Assembly: GCF_012641265.1 (NCBI RefSeq)
Contig: NZ_JABAHZ010000004.1
Span: forward strand, 739,115-803,114
From: Chitinophaga eiseniae
Lineage (GTDB): Bacteria; Bacteroidota; Bacteroidia; Chitinophagales; Chitinophagaceae
Reading direction: 5' to 3'
DNA: 64,000 bases
In this document: positions 18,405-26,521 of the stretch, piece by piece
Layout: the number at the start of each line of letters is the position of its first letter
Numbering within the stretch: the first letter of the stretch is position 1
The notes under the pieces: generated by a model
Seen by the model: the letters and a program-made list of their open reading frames with translations, nothing else
What the model was told of the DNA's origin: nothing
Databases searched by the model: none
Program-made: the position numbers and the translations under genes

Positions 18405-18588
18405 ACCTTCATGATTTATAGCAAAAGTGCCACGGCATAGCCGGGCAACAAACGATTTTCCGATGAGTTGTAGGATAAAAGGGCTGACCTGTAAACAGGG
18501 GCTGTTTTATTGCAGGATCTGGTTGTTTTTATTATTTTGGCCGCCATTCGTCCCGTGGAGGGCCTTTTGTGTGTAAAATCAATCGTTT

Positions 18589-20190
18589 ATGAAGCATTTC
18601 CTGTTAGCGCTGATCGGTGTGGTGGTATTTTCTGTCAGTAGGGGGCAAACTGTTTGCCCGGTGATTCCACTGCCTGTAAAGGCCGTAAAGGAGTCTGGCG
18701 TATTTCCCTTGGATGCACAAACCGTTATCTGTGCAGGCGATGCATCGCTGCAGCCCCTGGCGGTGTACCTGGAAGCAGCGCTGCAACGGCGGTACCAGTT
18801 GCCGGTAACTGTCAGCAAAAAGGCAGGAGCTACCACCATCTATTTAAAACAAAATGGAAAGGATACCAACGTAGACGCCTATACGCTTGCTGTGAATAAG
18901 AAAGCGATCACCATTACTGCCGCTCACCGGGAAGGCATCTTTAATGGTATCGCTACGTTGTTGCAGCTAACCACTGCAGCTGTCTTGCACAACGGCGTGC
19001 TGGCCATAGATGGCTGGCAAATTACCGATGCGCCTCAATATGCCTGGCGGGGGCTTATGCTGGATGAATCGAGGTTTTTCTTTGGGAAGAAAAAGGTGTT
19101 GCAGCTGCTCGACTGGATGGCGTTTTATAAATTGAACCGTTTTCACTGGCACCTGACGGATGTTCCCGGCTGGCGCCTGGAGATCAGGAAATATCCTTTA
19201 CTGACTACTATAGGCGGGATTGGTAATATTGTTGATTCCGCTGCGCCGGCGGCTTATTATACCCAGGAAGATATCCGGGAGATCGTGGCTTATGCCGGGC
19301 AGCGCAACATTACCGTGATCCCGGAGATAGATATGCCTGGTCATGCTGCGGCCGCCAACAGGGCCTATCCCGCATTTGATGGCGGCGGCACCGACAGGTA
19401 TCCGCGGTTTACGTTTAACCCGGGCAGGGAAGGTACTTACCGGTACCTGTCGGATATACTAACGGAAACGGCTCAACTTTTTCCTGCCGGTATGATACAC
19501 CTGGGCGGTGATGAGGTTACTTTCGGCAATGCAGGCTGGGATAGCGATACGGGGATTGCCAGGTTGAAACAGGAGCATGGCCTGAAAGATCGTAAAGCGG
19601 TAGAAGACTATTTCATACAACGTATGGCCGATACCGTATTGCAACTGCATAACAAAGTAATGGCCTGGGACGAGATTGCTACTGCCACCTTGCCGGCCGA
19701 TAGTACTATTGTATGCTGGTGGCGTCACGATAAACCGGAAGCCCTGGCGATGGCGCTAAATAAAGGATATTCCGTGGTATTGTGCCCACGGTTACCGTTT
19801 TATTTTGATTTTGTGCAGGATAGCAGTCATCACATCGGGCGCAGAACCGGCAAAGGGCAGTTCAATCCCCTGGAAGCGGTCTATAATTTTTCTGCGGCGA
19901 AGCTGCCGGCGGTACCCGGGCATGAATCGCAGATCCTGGGCGTGCAGGCTTGTATATGGACCGAAACCGTGCATAATGACAACCGGCTGGACTTCCTTCT
20001 TTTTCCCCGTATTTCCGCCCTGGCGGAAACCGCGTGGACGCCAGCTGCCCGGAAGGATTTTAAGGGCTTTGCCGACCGTTTAAAGGCCCAGCAATTACTA
20101 TATAAGCAGGCCGGTTTATACTATTTCGATATATTCAACCCCGGCTGGCATAAGGAGTCGGGCAAATCGGCCGACCACTATCTTGATTAG
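18589..20190 (+). CDS. secreted beta-N-acetylhexosaminidase, GH20
   Basis: A 533-residue exo-glycosidase releasing terminal GlcNAc/GalNAc. A signal peptide (1-19) precedes the GH20b alpha/beta domain (about 25-148, with YTLAVNKKAITITA and GIFNGIATLLQL). The catalytic barrel starts at YAWRGLMLDESR (151-162). FYKLNRFHWHLTDVPGWRLE and PEIDMPGHAAAA are typical. The catalytic Asp-Glu pair is D308-E309 in HLGGDEV. The length is normal. It stands alone, divergent from the START gene, with a DUF1772 gene 76 bases downstream. Confidence 0.93.
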   Translation: MKHFLLALIGVVVFSVSRGQTVCPVIPLPVKAVKESGVFPLDAQTVICAGDASLQPLAVYLEAALQRRYQLPVTVSKKAGATTIYLKQNGKDTNVDAYTLAVNKKAITITAAHREGIFNGIATLLQLTTAAVLHNGVLAIDGWQITDAPQYAWRGLMLDESRFFFGKKKVLQLLDWMAFYKLNRFHWHLTDVPGWRLEIRKYPLLTTIGGIGNIVDSAAPAAYYTQEDIREIVAYAGQRNITVIPEIDMPGHAAAANRAYPAFDGGGTDRYPRFTFNPGREGTYRYLSDILTETAQLFPAGMIHLGGDEVTFGNAGWDSDTGIARLKQEHGLKDRKAVEDYFIQRMADTVLQLHNKVMAWDEIATATLPADSTIVCWWRHDKPEALAMALNKGYSVVLCPRLPFYFDFVQDSSHHIGRRTGKGQFNPLEAVYNFSAAKLPAVPGHESQILGVQACIWTETVHNDNRLDFLLFPRISALAETAWTPAARKDFKGFADRLKAQQLLYKQAGLYYFDIFNPGWHKESGKSADHYLD

Positions 20191-20211
20191 TGTCGGTTTT
20201 GTTCTATTTCA

Positions 20212-20262
20212 GGAAGGGGGAGGGTGGTAATATTGCCATGGGAATATAAAACACCCCCTTCC
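20212..20262 (+). other. leader hairpin before the DUF1772 gene
   Basis: A perfect 9-bp inverted repeat (GGAAGGGGG 20212-20220; CCCCCTTCC 20254-20262) with a 33-base loop. The right arm ends 4 bases before the ATG at 20267 and would cover the ribosome-entry region when folded. It may weaken translation of the gene or end transcription from the hexosaminidase gene; there is no T-run for a standard terminator. Confidence 0.4.
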
Positions 20263-20266
20263 AATA

Positions 20267-20776
20267 ATGAAGACTTTTTTACTGGCGCTTGCCACTATTG
20301 CCACAGGACTTATTGCCGGCGTGTATTACGCATTTTCTGTTTCTATAAACCCGGCTTTTGCGAGTTTACCAGACGGCGCCTATATCGAGGCCATGAACAG
20401 GATCAATGTGGCCATTGTTAACCCTGCATTTTCCCTGAGTTTTTTCGGTGCACCTTTACTGTTGCCGGTAGTGACCTGGATGTATGCGCGTCCTGCTTTT
20501 TCGCGGAAGGCCGGCTACCTGCTGGCGGCATCGCTCATATTCTGGATCGGTTCTTTAGGCGTTACCGTAGCGGGCAATATACCGCTGAATGATAAGCTGG
20601 CCACTTTCGTAGTGAACGGGGCTACTGCGGAGCAGGCAGCTGCTGCCCGGAGAGCGTTTGCCGGCGCCTGGAACAACTGGCATACCGTACGCACCTGGGC
20701 CAGTATTATAGCGCTGGTATTGACGGTGATGGCTTGTTTAACCAAAGATGCTCCTGTGCAGGCAGCTAAAAGATAA
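20267..20776 (+). CDS. DUF1772 integral membrane protein
   Basis: A 169-residue protein with four hydrophobic segments (about 3-25, 50-72, 82-103 and 140-158). The pattern VYYAFSVSINPAFASLPD and a late NNWHTVRTWASI segment match DUF1772 (anthrone-oxygenase-like) membrane proteins. Their biochemical role in bacteria is not established. The next gene, an AraC-type regulator, starts 21 bases after the stop, so the two may be co-transcribed. Confidence 0.8.
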   Translation: MKTFLLALATIATGLIAGVYYAFSVSINPAFASLPDGAYIEAMNRINVAIVNPAFSLSFFGAPLLLPVVTWMYARPAFSRKAGYLLAASLIFWIGSLGVTVAGNIPLNDKLATFVVNGATAEQAAAARRAFAGAWNNWHTVRTWASIIALVLTVMACLTKDAPVQAAKR

Positions 20777-20797
20777 ACATTCTTTGTAATTTAGGAT

Positions 20798-21604
20798 ATG
20801 CGTTATGATACCATTCTGCCACCGCCGCACCTGGCACATCTCATCCGCTTTTTCTGGATCATGGAAGGAGCAGGGGGATATACACATCACAATATGGCAG
20901 ATGCGTGTGTGGAGTTGTTGTTTCACTATCGCGGACAGTTCGATGAGATCACTGCCAGCGGCCGTTTAGCCAAGTCATTTACTTCCGGTTTGCATGGCGT
21001 AACGCATGTGCTGCGTCAATACACTATCGAAGAAGGATTTGGCATATTTGGTGTCTACTTTTACCCGCATGCGATTCCTTTATTGTTTGATTTGTCTGCC
21101 ACGGAGTTAACCAATGAAACGGCTGAATTGCGGTACCTGCTGAAACACGAAGGAAGTATACTGGAAGAGAAAATAATGCTGGCGAAAAGTACCAGGGAAC
21201 GTTGCAGGATTATCTGCGACTTTACGGAGCAGCGGCTGGCGGCAAGGTATACTATTGAGCTACCGGTTTTTTCCGCTATCCGTGATATCATCCGTTACCG
21301 GCCACAGGTGCCTATTGCAAAGCTTTCGGGGCAGTACTATTTATCAGAACGGCAGTTTGAGCGGCAATTTAAACAGTATGCGGGTCTATCGCCGCGGTTG
21401 TTTTCCCGCATCGTCCGTTTCCAGGCAGCGGCTTCTTTTTACAAGCGAGAGGTGAGTAGCCTGGGTAGTATTGCACTGGAATGTGGGTATTATGATCAAT
21501 CGCATTTTATCAACGATTTTAAAACCTTTTCCGGCCTGCATCCACGGGAGTTTTTCTCTGGCAGGTCGCCGGCTACCGCCTGGCGGGATGAAGATCAGGC
21601 ATAA
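20798..21604 (+). CDS. AraC-family transcriptional regulator
   Basis: A 268-residue regulator. The N-terminal half has the LIRFFWIMEG motif and a FYPHAIPLLF segment, typical of the DUF6597-type ligand domain. The C-terminal third is an AraC double helix-turn-helix, with LSERQFERQFKQYAGLSPR (second-helix signature) and IALECGYYDQSHFINDFKTFSG. It is separated by 21 bases from the DUF1772 gene upstream and probably regulates that small unit or the VOC gene that follows. The effector is unknown. Confidence 0.9.
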   Translation: MRYDTILPPPHLAHLIRFFWIMEGAGGYTHHNMADACVELLFHYRGQFDEITASGRLAKSFTSGLHGVTHVLRQYTIEEGFGIFGVYFYPHAIPLLFDLSATELTNETAELRYLLKHEGSILEEKIMLAKSTRERCRIICDFTEQRLAARYTIELPVFSAIRDIIRYRPQVPIAKLSGQYYLSERQFERQFKQYAGLSPRLFSRIVRFQAAASFYKREVSSLGSIALECGYYDQSHFINDFKTFSGLHPREFFSGRSPATAWRDEDQA

Positions 21605-21681
21605 ACGTCGGTTTTTTCCAATTTTAAGTTAGCCGGATATTGCAATTTTGTGTGACTATCTCACCTTAAAATTTTATCAAG

Positions 21682-22056
21682 ATGAAATTACCAGAAGGAT
21701 ACCAGCAAGTAATCCCTTATCTCGTGATAAGAAATGCAGAACAGTTTTATGGATTTGCACAGCAAGCCTTTGGCGCTGTAGAAAAGATGCGGGTGTATGA
21801 TGAGGAGACCAAAGTATTTAAGCATGGAGAAATATCCATTGGCGGCAGTGTGATTATGTTTGGGCAAACCAATGACAACTGGGGCACCCAGAATGCCGGT
21901 CTGTTTATTTACGTAGAAAACGCGGATGATAGTTATCAGAAATCCATCGAGGCAGGAGCAAAGGAAGTGTTGCCTTTATCGGACCAGAGCTATGGACGTA
22001 CCTGCGGTGTAGAAGATCCATTTGGCAATACGTGGTGGATTACGTCTGTGCAGTAA
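21682..22056 (+). CDS. VOC-superfamily (PhnB/glyoxalase-like) protein
   Basis: A 124-residue protein with the paired beta-alpha-beta-beta-beta layout of the vicinal-oxygen-chelate fold. The first module opens with VIPYLVIRNAEQFYGFAQQAFG, and the second ends with GVEDPFGNTWWI, the usual closing motif. It resembles PhnB-like glyoxalase/bleomycin-resistance proteins. Only part of the metal-ligand set can be pointed out with confidence (E in the GVEDPFG region), so enzymatic activity is uncertain. Confidence 0.85.
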   Translation: MKLPEGYQQVIPYLVIRNAEQFYGFAQQAFGAVEKMRVYDEETKVFKHGEISIGGSVIMFGQTNDNWGTQNAGLFIYVENADDSYQKSIEAGAKEVLPLSDQSYGRTCGVEDPFGNTWWITSVQ

Positions 22057-22137
22057 ACCTTTTCCCGTTCATTAACTGAATACTTCCTAACGAGCTGTAA
22101 TTATCCGTATCTTCAACATAGATCAATTCAGCCACAA

Positions 22138-22737
22138 ATGTTGTCTTCGATAATCGCCCAGTTGAAAAAGGTAGAGCATGGTTTTAAACATATCATGGAA
22201 GCGGGGGATGAGCTCATGAAAAACCAGCAAACCAACCATTTCAACCTCGCTGTTGCCTTATTGTCGGGAGAAAGCTACCAGGAGCGGATGCTGGGCACCT
22301 ACCTGCTGGGACTACTGGCCCCTGAAAACAGGGAGGCATTGCGGCTGCTGGAAACGAAAGTGGCGGCAGATGATAACTGGCGGGTACAAGAGATGCTGGC
22401 CAAAGCAATTGATCATTATTGCCAGGCAAAAGGGTATGAAAAATCGTTGCCAGATATCCGACGCTGGCTGCAAAGCTCCTCTGCCAATGTAAACAGGGCC
22501 GTGGTAGAAGGGCTAAGGGTTTGGACCAGGCGCCCGTATTTTAAAGATCATCCCGAAGTAGCCATTGGCCTGATCAGCCCATTAAAATCAAAGGAAAGTG
22601 AATACCTGCGAAAATCGGTGGGTAATGCGTTACGGGATATCAGTAAGAAAAATGCGGCCCTGGTGCAACAGGAAACTGATACCTGGGAATTGGGCGATCC
22701 TGTTATTGCATTTGTGTATAAGCTAATCGTAAAATAA
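22138..22737 (+). CDS. HEAT-repeat DNA alkylation-repair-like protein
   Basis: A 199-residue all-helical protein with repeated helix pairs (for example YQERMLGTYLLGLL, NWRVQEMLAKAIDHYC, NRAVVEGLRVWTRRPYF, EYLRKSVGNALRDISKK). This pattern fits the AlkD-like/HEAT family of DNA alkylation-repair proteins, including the WRVQEMLAKA segment common to it. It is close to the usual length of the family's short members. AlkD-type members excise alkylated bases; whether this one keeps activity cannot be decided here. It ends 2 bases before a hairpin terminator. Confidence 0.72.
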   Translation: MLSSIIAQLKKVEHGFKHIMEAGDELMKNQQTNHFNLAVALLSGESYQERMLGTYLLGLLAPENREALRLLETKVAADDNWRVQEMLAKAIDHYCQAKGYEKSLPDIRRWLQSSSANVNRAVVEGLRVWTRRPYFKDHPEVAIGLISPLKSKESEYLRKSVGNALRDISKKNAALVQQETDTWELGDPVIAFVYKLIVK

Positions 22738-22739
22738 AA

Positions 22740-22779
22740 CACCGGTTCATTGAAGTTAACAACATTCAATGAACCGGTG
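22740..22779 (-). terminator. hairpin terminator between convergent genes
   Basis: A perfect 15-bp inverted repeat (22740-22754 with 22765-22779) with a 10-base loop. On the minus strand it is followed by TTTTATTTTA, so it suits the thioredoxin-fold gene ending at 22799. The plus-strand side has no T-run but may still stop the gene ending at 22737. Confidence 0.8.
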
Positions 22780-22798
22780 CTCGCGGGAAATGGTGTAA

Positions 22799-24028
22799 CT
22801 ATTCCCAGTATTTTTCTCCCTTCTTCATTTTCTCCAGGGTAGTTTCATAATTCTTTCTCTCTTCGCTACCGGCCTTATTCATGGCTTTTTCTTCCCAGGC
22901 CAGGGCTTCACTTTTTTTACCGGCTTTGTATAGCAGGTTGGCGTAGGTGTCCATGAAAGCAGGGATTTCCTTGTCTTTGAAAGAACGTTTGCTCCATTCC
23001 AGGGCTTGTTCTATGCACTGCATATCGTTACATTTTTCGAAGACAGTCCATGCAAATTCATTCAGGGACTGCGGATCTGCTTTGTGGCCATATTTTTTCA
23101 TATAGGCCACAATGTTAGCCACCGCGTTGTTGGCATCTTTTACATAGCTGTAGTACTGGATTTTTGTTTTCAGGATCAGTTCTTCAGCAATAGATGGATA
23201 TTTGGCTTTCACGGTTTTTTCCACGCTTTCCCAGTCCGGCGCGCTCTTGTCTTTCTTCATCAGCTGGGGATATACATCTTCTTTAGCAGCAATTTCCATC
23301 ACTTTGTTTTCAGCTACATCTTTGCCCAGCGCTTTATTTACTTTATCGGCGTGGTGCAGGAACACATCAAAGCCCGGGTCTTTGCTGGATTGGGTGAATT
23401 TGCCCAGGAACTCCAGGTTAACAGGCGTGTAGAGGTCTTTCTGCTGCGCCAGGTATTCTTTGGCAATTTTACCGGCATTGTCCATATCGTATTTGTCCTG
23501 CGCCAGGTAAGCCAGCTTACGGAGGAAAGCGGTGTCTTTCTGGCCCTGGGTGTATTTATCCAGCTGGGTATAATATTGCTGGGCGGGGTCCAGGGAGGCG
23601 GTAAAACGGTTGATGAACTGGTCGGCTTCACTGCCTCCTACCTGGCGGTCTACGATGCGGCCATCTGGCGCAAATACCAGGAAGGTAGGATAAGCACGAA
23701 TGCTGTAATCTTTTTCAATCTGTTGGGCATCGGCATACCATTGTTTTACTTCCTCGTTGTCTTTGGCGGTTTGATCCATCTGCACCTTTACGCTGACATA
23801 CTTATCATTCATAAAGTTGCCGACTTTTTCCTGTGGAAAAATCTGTGCAGACATCATCTTACAGGGACCGCACCAGGTAGTGAAGCAATCCATAAAGATG
23901 TACTTGTTTTCCGCTTTGGCTTTGGCTTTTACTTCCGCCCAGGTGCTGCCATGTTCAAAATGGATGCCCTGCTCCTGAGCAAACGCCATCATGGGCGCCA
24001 GGAAGGTTAACAGAAATAGTTTTTTCAT
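22799..24028 (-). CDS. secreted thioredoxin-fold protein
   Basis: A 409-residue periplasmic protein with a signal peptide (1-18). The thioredoxin domain (about 25-150) has KYIFMDCFTTWCGPCKMM with the redox pair C53/C56, and AYPTFLVF carrying the cis-proline. Residues 150-409 form a helical-repeat extension ending in TPR-like helices (MDTYANLLYKAGKKSEALAWEEKA). This architecture is common in Bacteroidota and probably reduces or isomerises disulfides in exported proteins, the helical part binding a partner. It is a single gene with its own terminator. Confidence 0.88.
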   Translation of the reverse strand: MKKLFLLTFLAPMMAFAQEQGIHFEHGSTWAEVKAKAKAENKYIFMDCFTTWCGPCKMMSAQIFPQEKVGNFMNDKYVSVKVQMDQTAKDNEEVKQWYADAQQIEKDYSIRAYPTFLVFAPDGRIVDRQVGGSEADQFINRFTASLDPAQQYYTQLDKYTQGQKDTAFLRKLAYLAQDKYDMDNAGKIAKEYLAQQKDLYTPVNLEFLGKFTQSSKDPGFDVFLHHADKVNKALGKDVAENKVMEIAAKEDVYPQLMKKDKSAPDWESVEKTVKAKYPSIAEELILKTKIQYYSYVKDANNAVANIVAYMKKYGHKADPQSLNEFAWTVFEKCNDMQCIEQALEWSKRSFKDKEIPAFMDTYANLLYKAGKKSEALAWEEKAMNKAGSEERKNYETTLEKMKKGEKYWE

Positions 24029-24217
24029 GCTAATGTGATTTTGGTGGTTTTGATTGTCTGCTAATTTAATGTAGTTCGGGATATAATCGGGAAGCTATGG
24101 GAATTTATTTGACATGATAAGTTGATAGAAGGCAGCTACTCGTGGTGAACGGCCGGTGTAACTTTTCTATTATTTCCCACGTCCTACAGGCAACCATTCT
24201 GATATCTAAACGCATCC

Positions 24218-24433
24218 ATGTATGAAATTTTTTTTTTACGGGATACAACCGGCATTTTCCATGTAAGCACCACACAAAATAATGGCAGAACGGTGTAACT
24301 GATTCGCTTCGGCGATAGCCCGGCCAGTCAATATCACTTTGAAAAAGATATCCTGGTGCTGACGCCATTTGAAGGTATTGCGTATACCTCTTATGCTGTA
24401 TGGGAAGTTAAGTATACACGCATGGGCCATTAG
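24218..24433 (+). pseudogene. small protein gene interrupted by a stop codon
   Basis: One frame runs from ATG 24218 to TAG 24431-24433 (71 codons) and is broken only by TAA at 24296-24298. The first part reads MYEIFFLRDTTGIFHVSTTQ and so on; the second contains RFGDSPASQYHFEKDILVL and ends VWEVKYTRMGH. Both halves use codons like the neighbouring genes, and a strong terminator sits 19 bases after the final stop, so this looks like a real transcribed gene with one nonsense change (a CAA-to-TAA change is one possibility). A run of ten T bases at 24228-24237 is another weak point. I do not recognise the family. Bases 24029-24217 hold nothing I can name. Confidence 0.55.
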
Positions 24434-24452
24434 TATACTGACATCCACTTTG

Positions 24453-24490
24453 AGGCGGCTCCCGGTATAACAGGGAGCCGCCTTTTTTTG
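24453..24490 (+). terminator. Rho-independent terminator
   Basis: An 11-bp GC-rich perfect stem (24453-24463 with 24473-24483), a 9-base loop and a run of seven T bases (24483-24489) form a textbook intrinsic terminator on the plus strand. It serves the broken small gene ending at 24433. Confidence 0.92.
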
Positions 24491-24550
24491 TGCTTGTGTT
24501 TCGCGGGATAATTAAATTGTATTAAATTGTTATGGGTTAAAACTGTGACC

Positions 24551-25477
24551 ATGGCCGGAAAACATTATGTACAACCAGTAGCGCTGACTTCCCACAAACA
24601 TTTGCAGCAACTGGTGGAAAACAGGCGCGTATTCAATTTAAAGAACTGTGAACTAAACATCTATGAAAGTTATGAACAAGCATGGCGGGTCCCCCTTACC
24701 TTCAACAATTTCGTGATCACAACCATGGTGCAGGGCAAGAAGGTCATGCATCTTTTTGATCAGCCGGCCTTTGACTATCGCCCTGGCGAAACAGTGGTTG
24801 TACCGGCCAACGAAACGATGGTGATCGACTTCCCTGAAGCCACCATGAACAATCCTACCCAATGTATGGCGCTGGCCGTGGATGCAGGTTATATCCGTAA
24901 AACACTGGATTACCTGAATGAGTACCACAACAGCGAACGGACAGAAACCAAAGACTGGCACCTGCAATTTAACCAGCATCATTTCAGCAACGACCAGGAT
25001 ATCACTGCCCTGATAGATAAATTAATGCGGGTATGCTCCAGTGCTGACCGTGCCAGGGATATATATGCGGATCTCGGTGTAAAAGAATTGCTGATCCGTA
25101 TTATCCAGCAGGATCATTTGGGCATGATTGCGCAGGAAAGTAACACCAACAGTAACGGCAGCCGTTTGCATTATATACTGCATTATATACACGAACACCT
25201 GACGGAAAATATTTCTGTAGATGTGTTGTGCCACAAGGCTTGCCTGAGCCGGAATGTATTTTTCAAATGGTTCAGGGAACAATTCGGCATTACGCCACTG
25301 CAATACATCAACCGCGAGCGGCTCAAGCTGGCCAAGCAACTGCTGACCGACCGGAACAAAACGGTGAGCGAAGTAGGATTGTTATGCGGCTTCAATGATA
25401 CCAACTACTTCATTCGGTTGTTCAGGAGCTCGGAAGGCGTTACGCCGGGTACGTATCAACTGGTTTGTGCTAAATAG
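24551..25477 (+). CDS. AraC-family transcriptional regulator
   Basis: A 308-residue regulator counted from the ATG at 24551; the frame opens upstream at a TTG at 24527. The N-terminal half is a cupin-type sensory domain of the AraC_N type (FNNFVITTMVQGKKVMHLF, FDYRPGETVVVPANE). The C-terminal double helix-turn-helix has ISVDVLCHKACLSRNVFFKWF and VSEVGLLCGFNDTNYFIRLFRS. It stands alone, convergent with an EamA transporter. The ligand and target genes cannot be read from the sequence. Confidence 0.9.
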   Translation: MAGKHYVQPVALTSHKHLQQLVENRRVFNLKNCELNIYESYEQAWRVPLTFNNFVITTMVQGKKVMHLFDQPAFDYRPGETVVVPANETMVIDFPEATMNNPTQCMALAVDAGYIRKTLDYLNEYHNSERTETKDWHLQFNQHHFSNDQDITALIDKLMRVCSSADRARDIYADLGVKELLIRIIQQDHLGMIAQESNTNSNGSRLHYILHYIHEHLTENISVDVLCHKACLSRNVFFKWFREQFGITPLQYINRERLKLAKQLLTDRNKTVSEVGLLCGFNDTNYFIRLFRSSEGVTPGTYQLVCAK

Positions 25478-25491
25478 TGTAGAGTATTTTT

Positions 25492-26430
25492 TCAGACGGA
25501 GTACACCTTGTTGTCTTTTTTGAGATCAACCTTTGCCGGTTGTTTTTTCCTGGCCAGCAAAAATATAGTGGAGATAATACAGATACTACCCAGCCAGTCC
25601 ATAACAGTAAACGGCACTTTCAACCACAGCAGGGAGAACAGCGCCGCTGAAAGCGGTTCTGCAGATGCCAGCAGGCTGGTAGTCTGTGGGCCGATTAGTT
25701 TAATGGCCGTGAGGTAAGCGTAAAATGCCACCAGGCAGCCCAGCAAAATAATGAATGTGGTGAACGCCAGTGTATAAATATCCCACTCGCCGGAAATGCT
25801 CCAGGGAGCGTGGGTGAATCCCAGCAGTGTGCCCCCGATGATCATTGCCCAGCCAATAATGACAGGTGTTTGATAGCGGATAAGCAACCCGGCGGGATAA
25901 ATGCTGTAGAAAGCCATGCTTACCGCCGATCCCAGTCCCCATGCCAATGCCTGACCGGAAATGGATAAGCTGTCGGTTTTCCCATGGGTAACCATCAGGA
26001 AGGTACCGGCTACGGCCAGCACAATTGCCAGGTATTCCAGGAGTGTGGGCCATTTACGTGAATGCCAGGCCATGTACACTGCAATCATCACAGGGCCGGA
26101 GTATTGTAATACAGTAGCAGTAGCGGCGTTGGAATGTTTAATGGCTGCAAAAAAAGTGTATTGTACGGCCAGCATACCCAGAATGCTGAATACTAACAAC
26201 TGCGTGGCCGATTTTTTATCCTTCCAGATCGCAAACACTTCCAATGGATGCTGACGCATGGCTATCAGCAACAACAGGATACCGGCTACCAGCAACCTTA
26301 CGGTAACCAGCCACTCCGTATTGATGTTGCGGTACATAAAGAGGAATTGCCCACAGGTGCCGGATATTCCCCACAATATTGCTGCCGTAAGCGCCAGGAT
26401 AATACCCCGCCATTTAGTCTTTTGTTTCAT
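25492..26430 (-). CDS. EamA-family (DMT) membrane transporter
   Basis: A 312-residue inner-membrane protein with about ten hydrophobic helices in two homologous EamA halves. The first half has ILALTAAILWGISGTCGQ and the AAIKHSNAATATVLQYSGPV motif; the second has AFYAYLTAIKLIGPQTTSLL and LASAEPLSAALFSLLWL. It ends in a basic cytoplasmic tail. Members export small metabolites or amino acids; the substrate cannot be predicted. It is convergent with the AraC gene, with only 14 bases between the stops. Confidence 0.92.
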   Translation of the reverse strand: MKQKTKWRGIILALTAAILWGISGTCGQFLFMYRNINTEWLVTVRLLVAGILLLLIAMRQHPLEVFAIWKDKKSATQLLVFSILGMLAVQYTFFAAIKHSNAATATVLQYSGPVMIAVYMAWHSRKWPTLLEYLAIVLAVAGTFLMVTHGKTDSLSISGQALAWGLGSAVSMAFYSIYPAGLLIRYQTPVIIGWAMIIGGTLLGFTHAPWSISGEWDIYTLAFTTFIILLGCLVAFYAYLTAIKLIGPQTTSLLASAEPLSAALFSLLWLKVPFTVMDWLGSICIISTIFLLARKKQPAKVDLKKDNKVYSV

Positions 26431-26521
26431 ATATGATTTCCGGTGAGATAAGGGATCAACGGGTATGCAAATTTGCAGATATTATGGGAAATTATCTCCT
26501 GGTGAGTGATGTGCTCCTGGG

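Noticed and set aside
23006..24010. Plus-strand open frame of 334 codons opposite the thioredoxin-fold gene
   Set aside because: The frame is a mirror of the thioredoxin gene's codon usage, being Phe/Val-rich and without domain features.
24236..24448. Minus-strand 70-codon frame near 24.3 kb
   Set aside because: The plus-strand reading of the same stretch looks more protein-like and ends in a proper terminator, so the minus frame is treated as a shadow.
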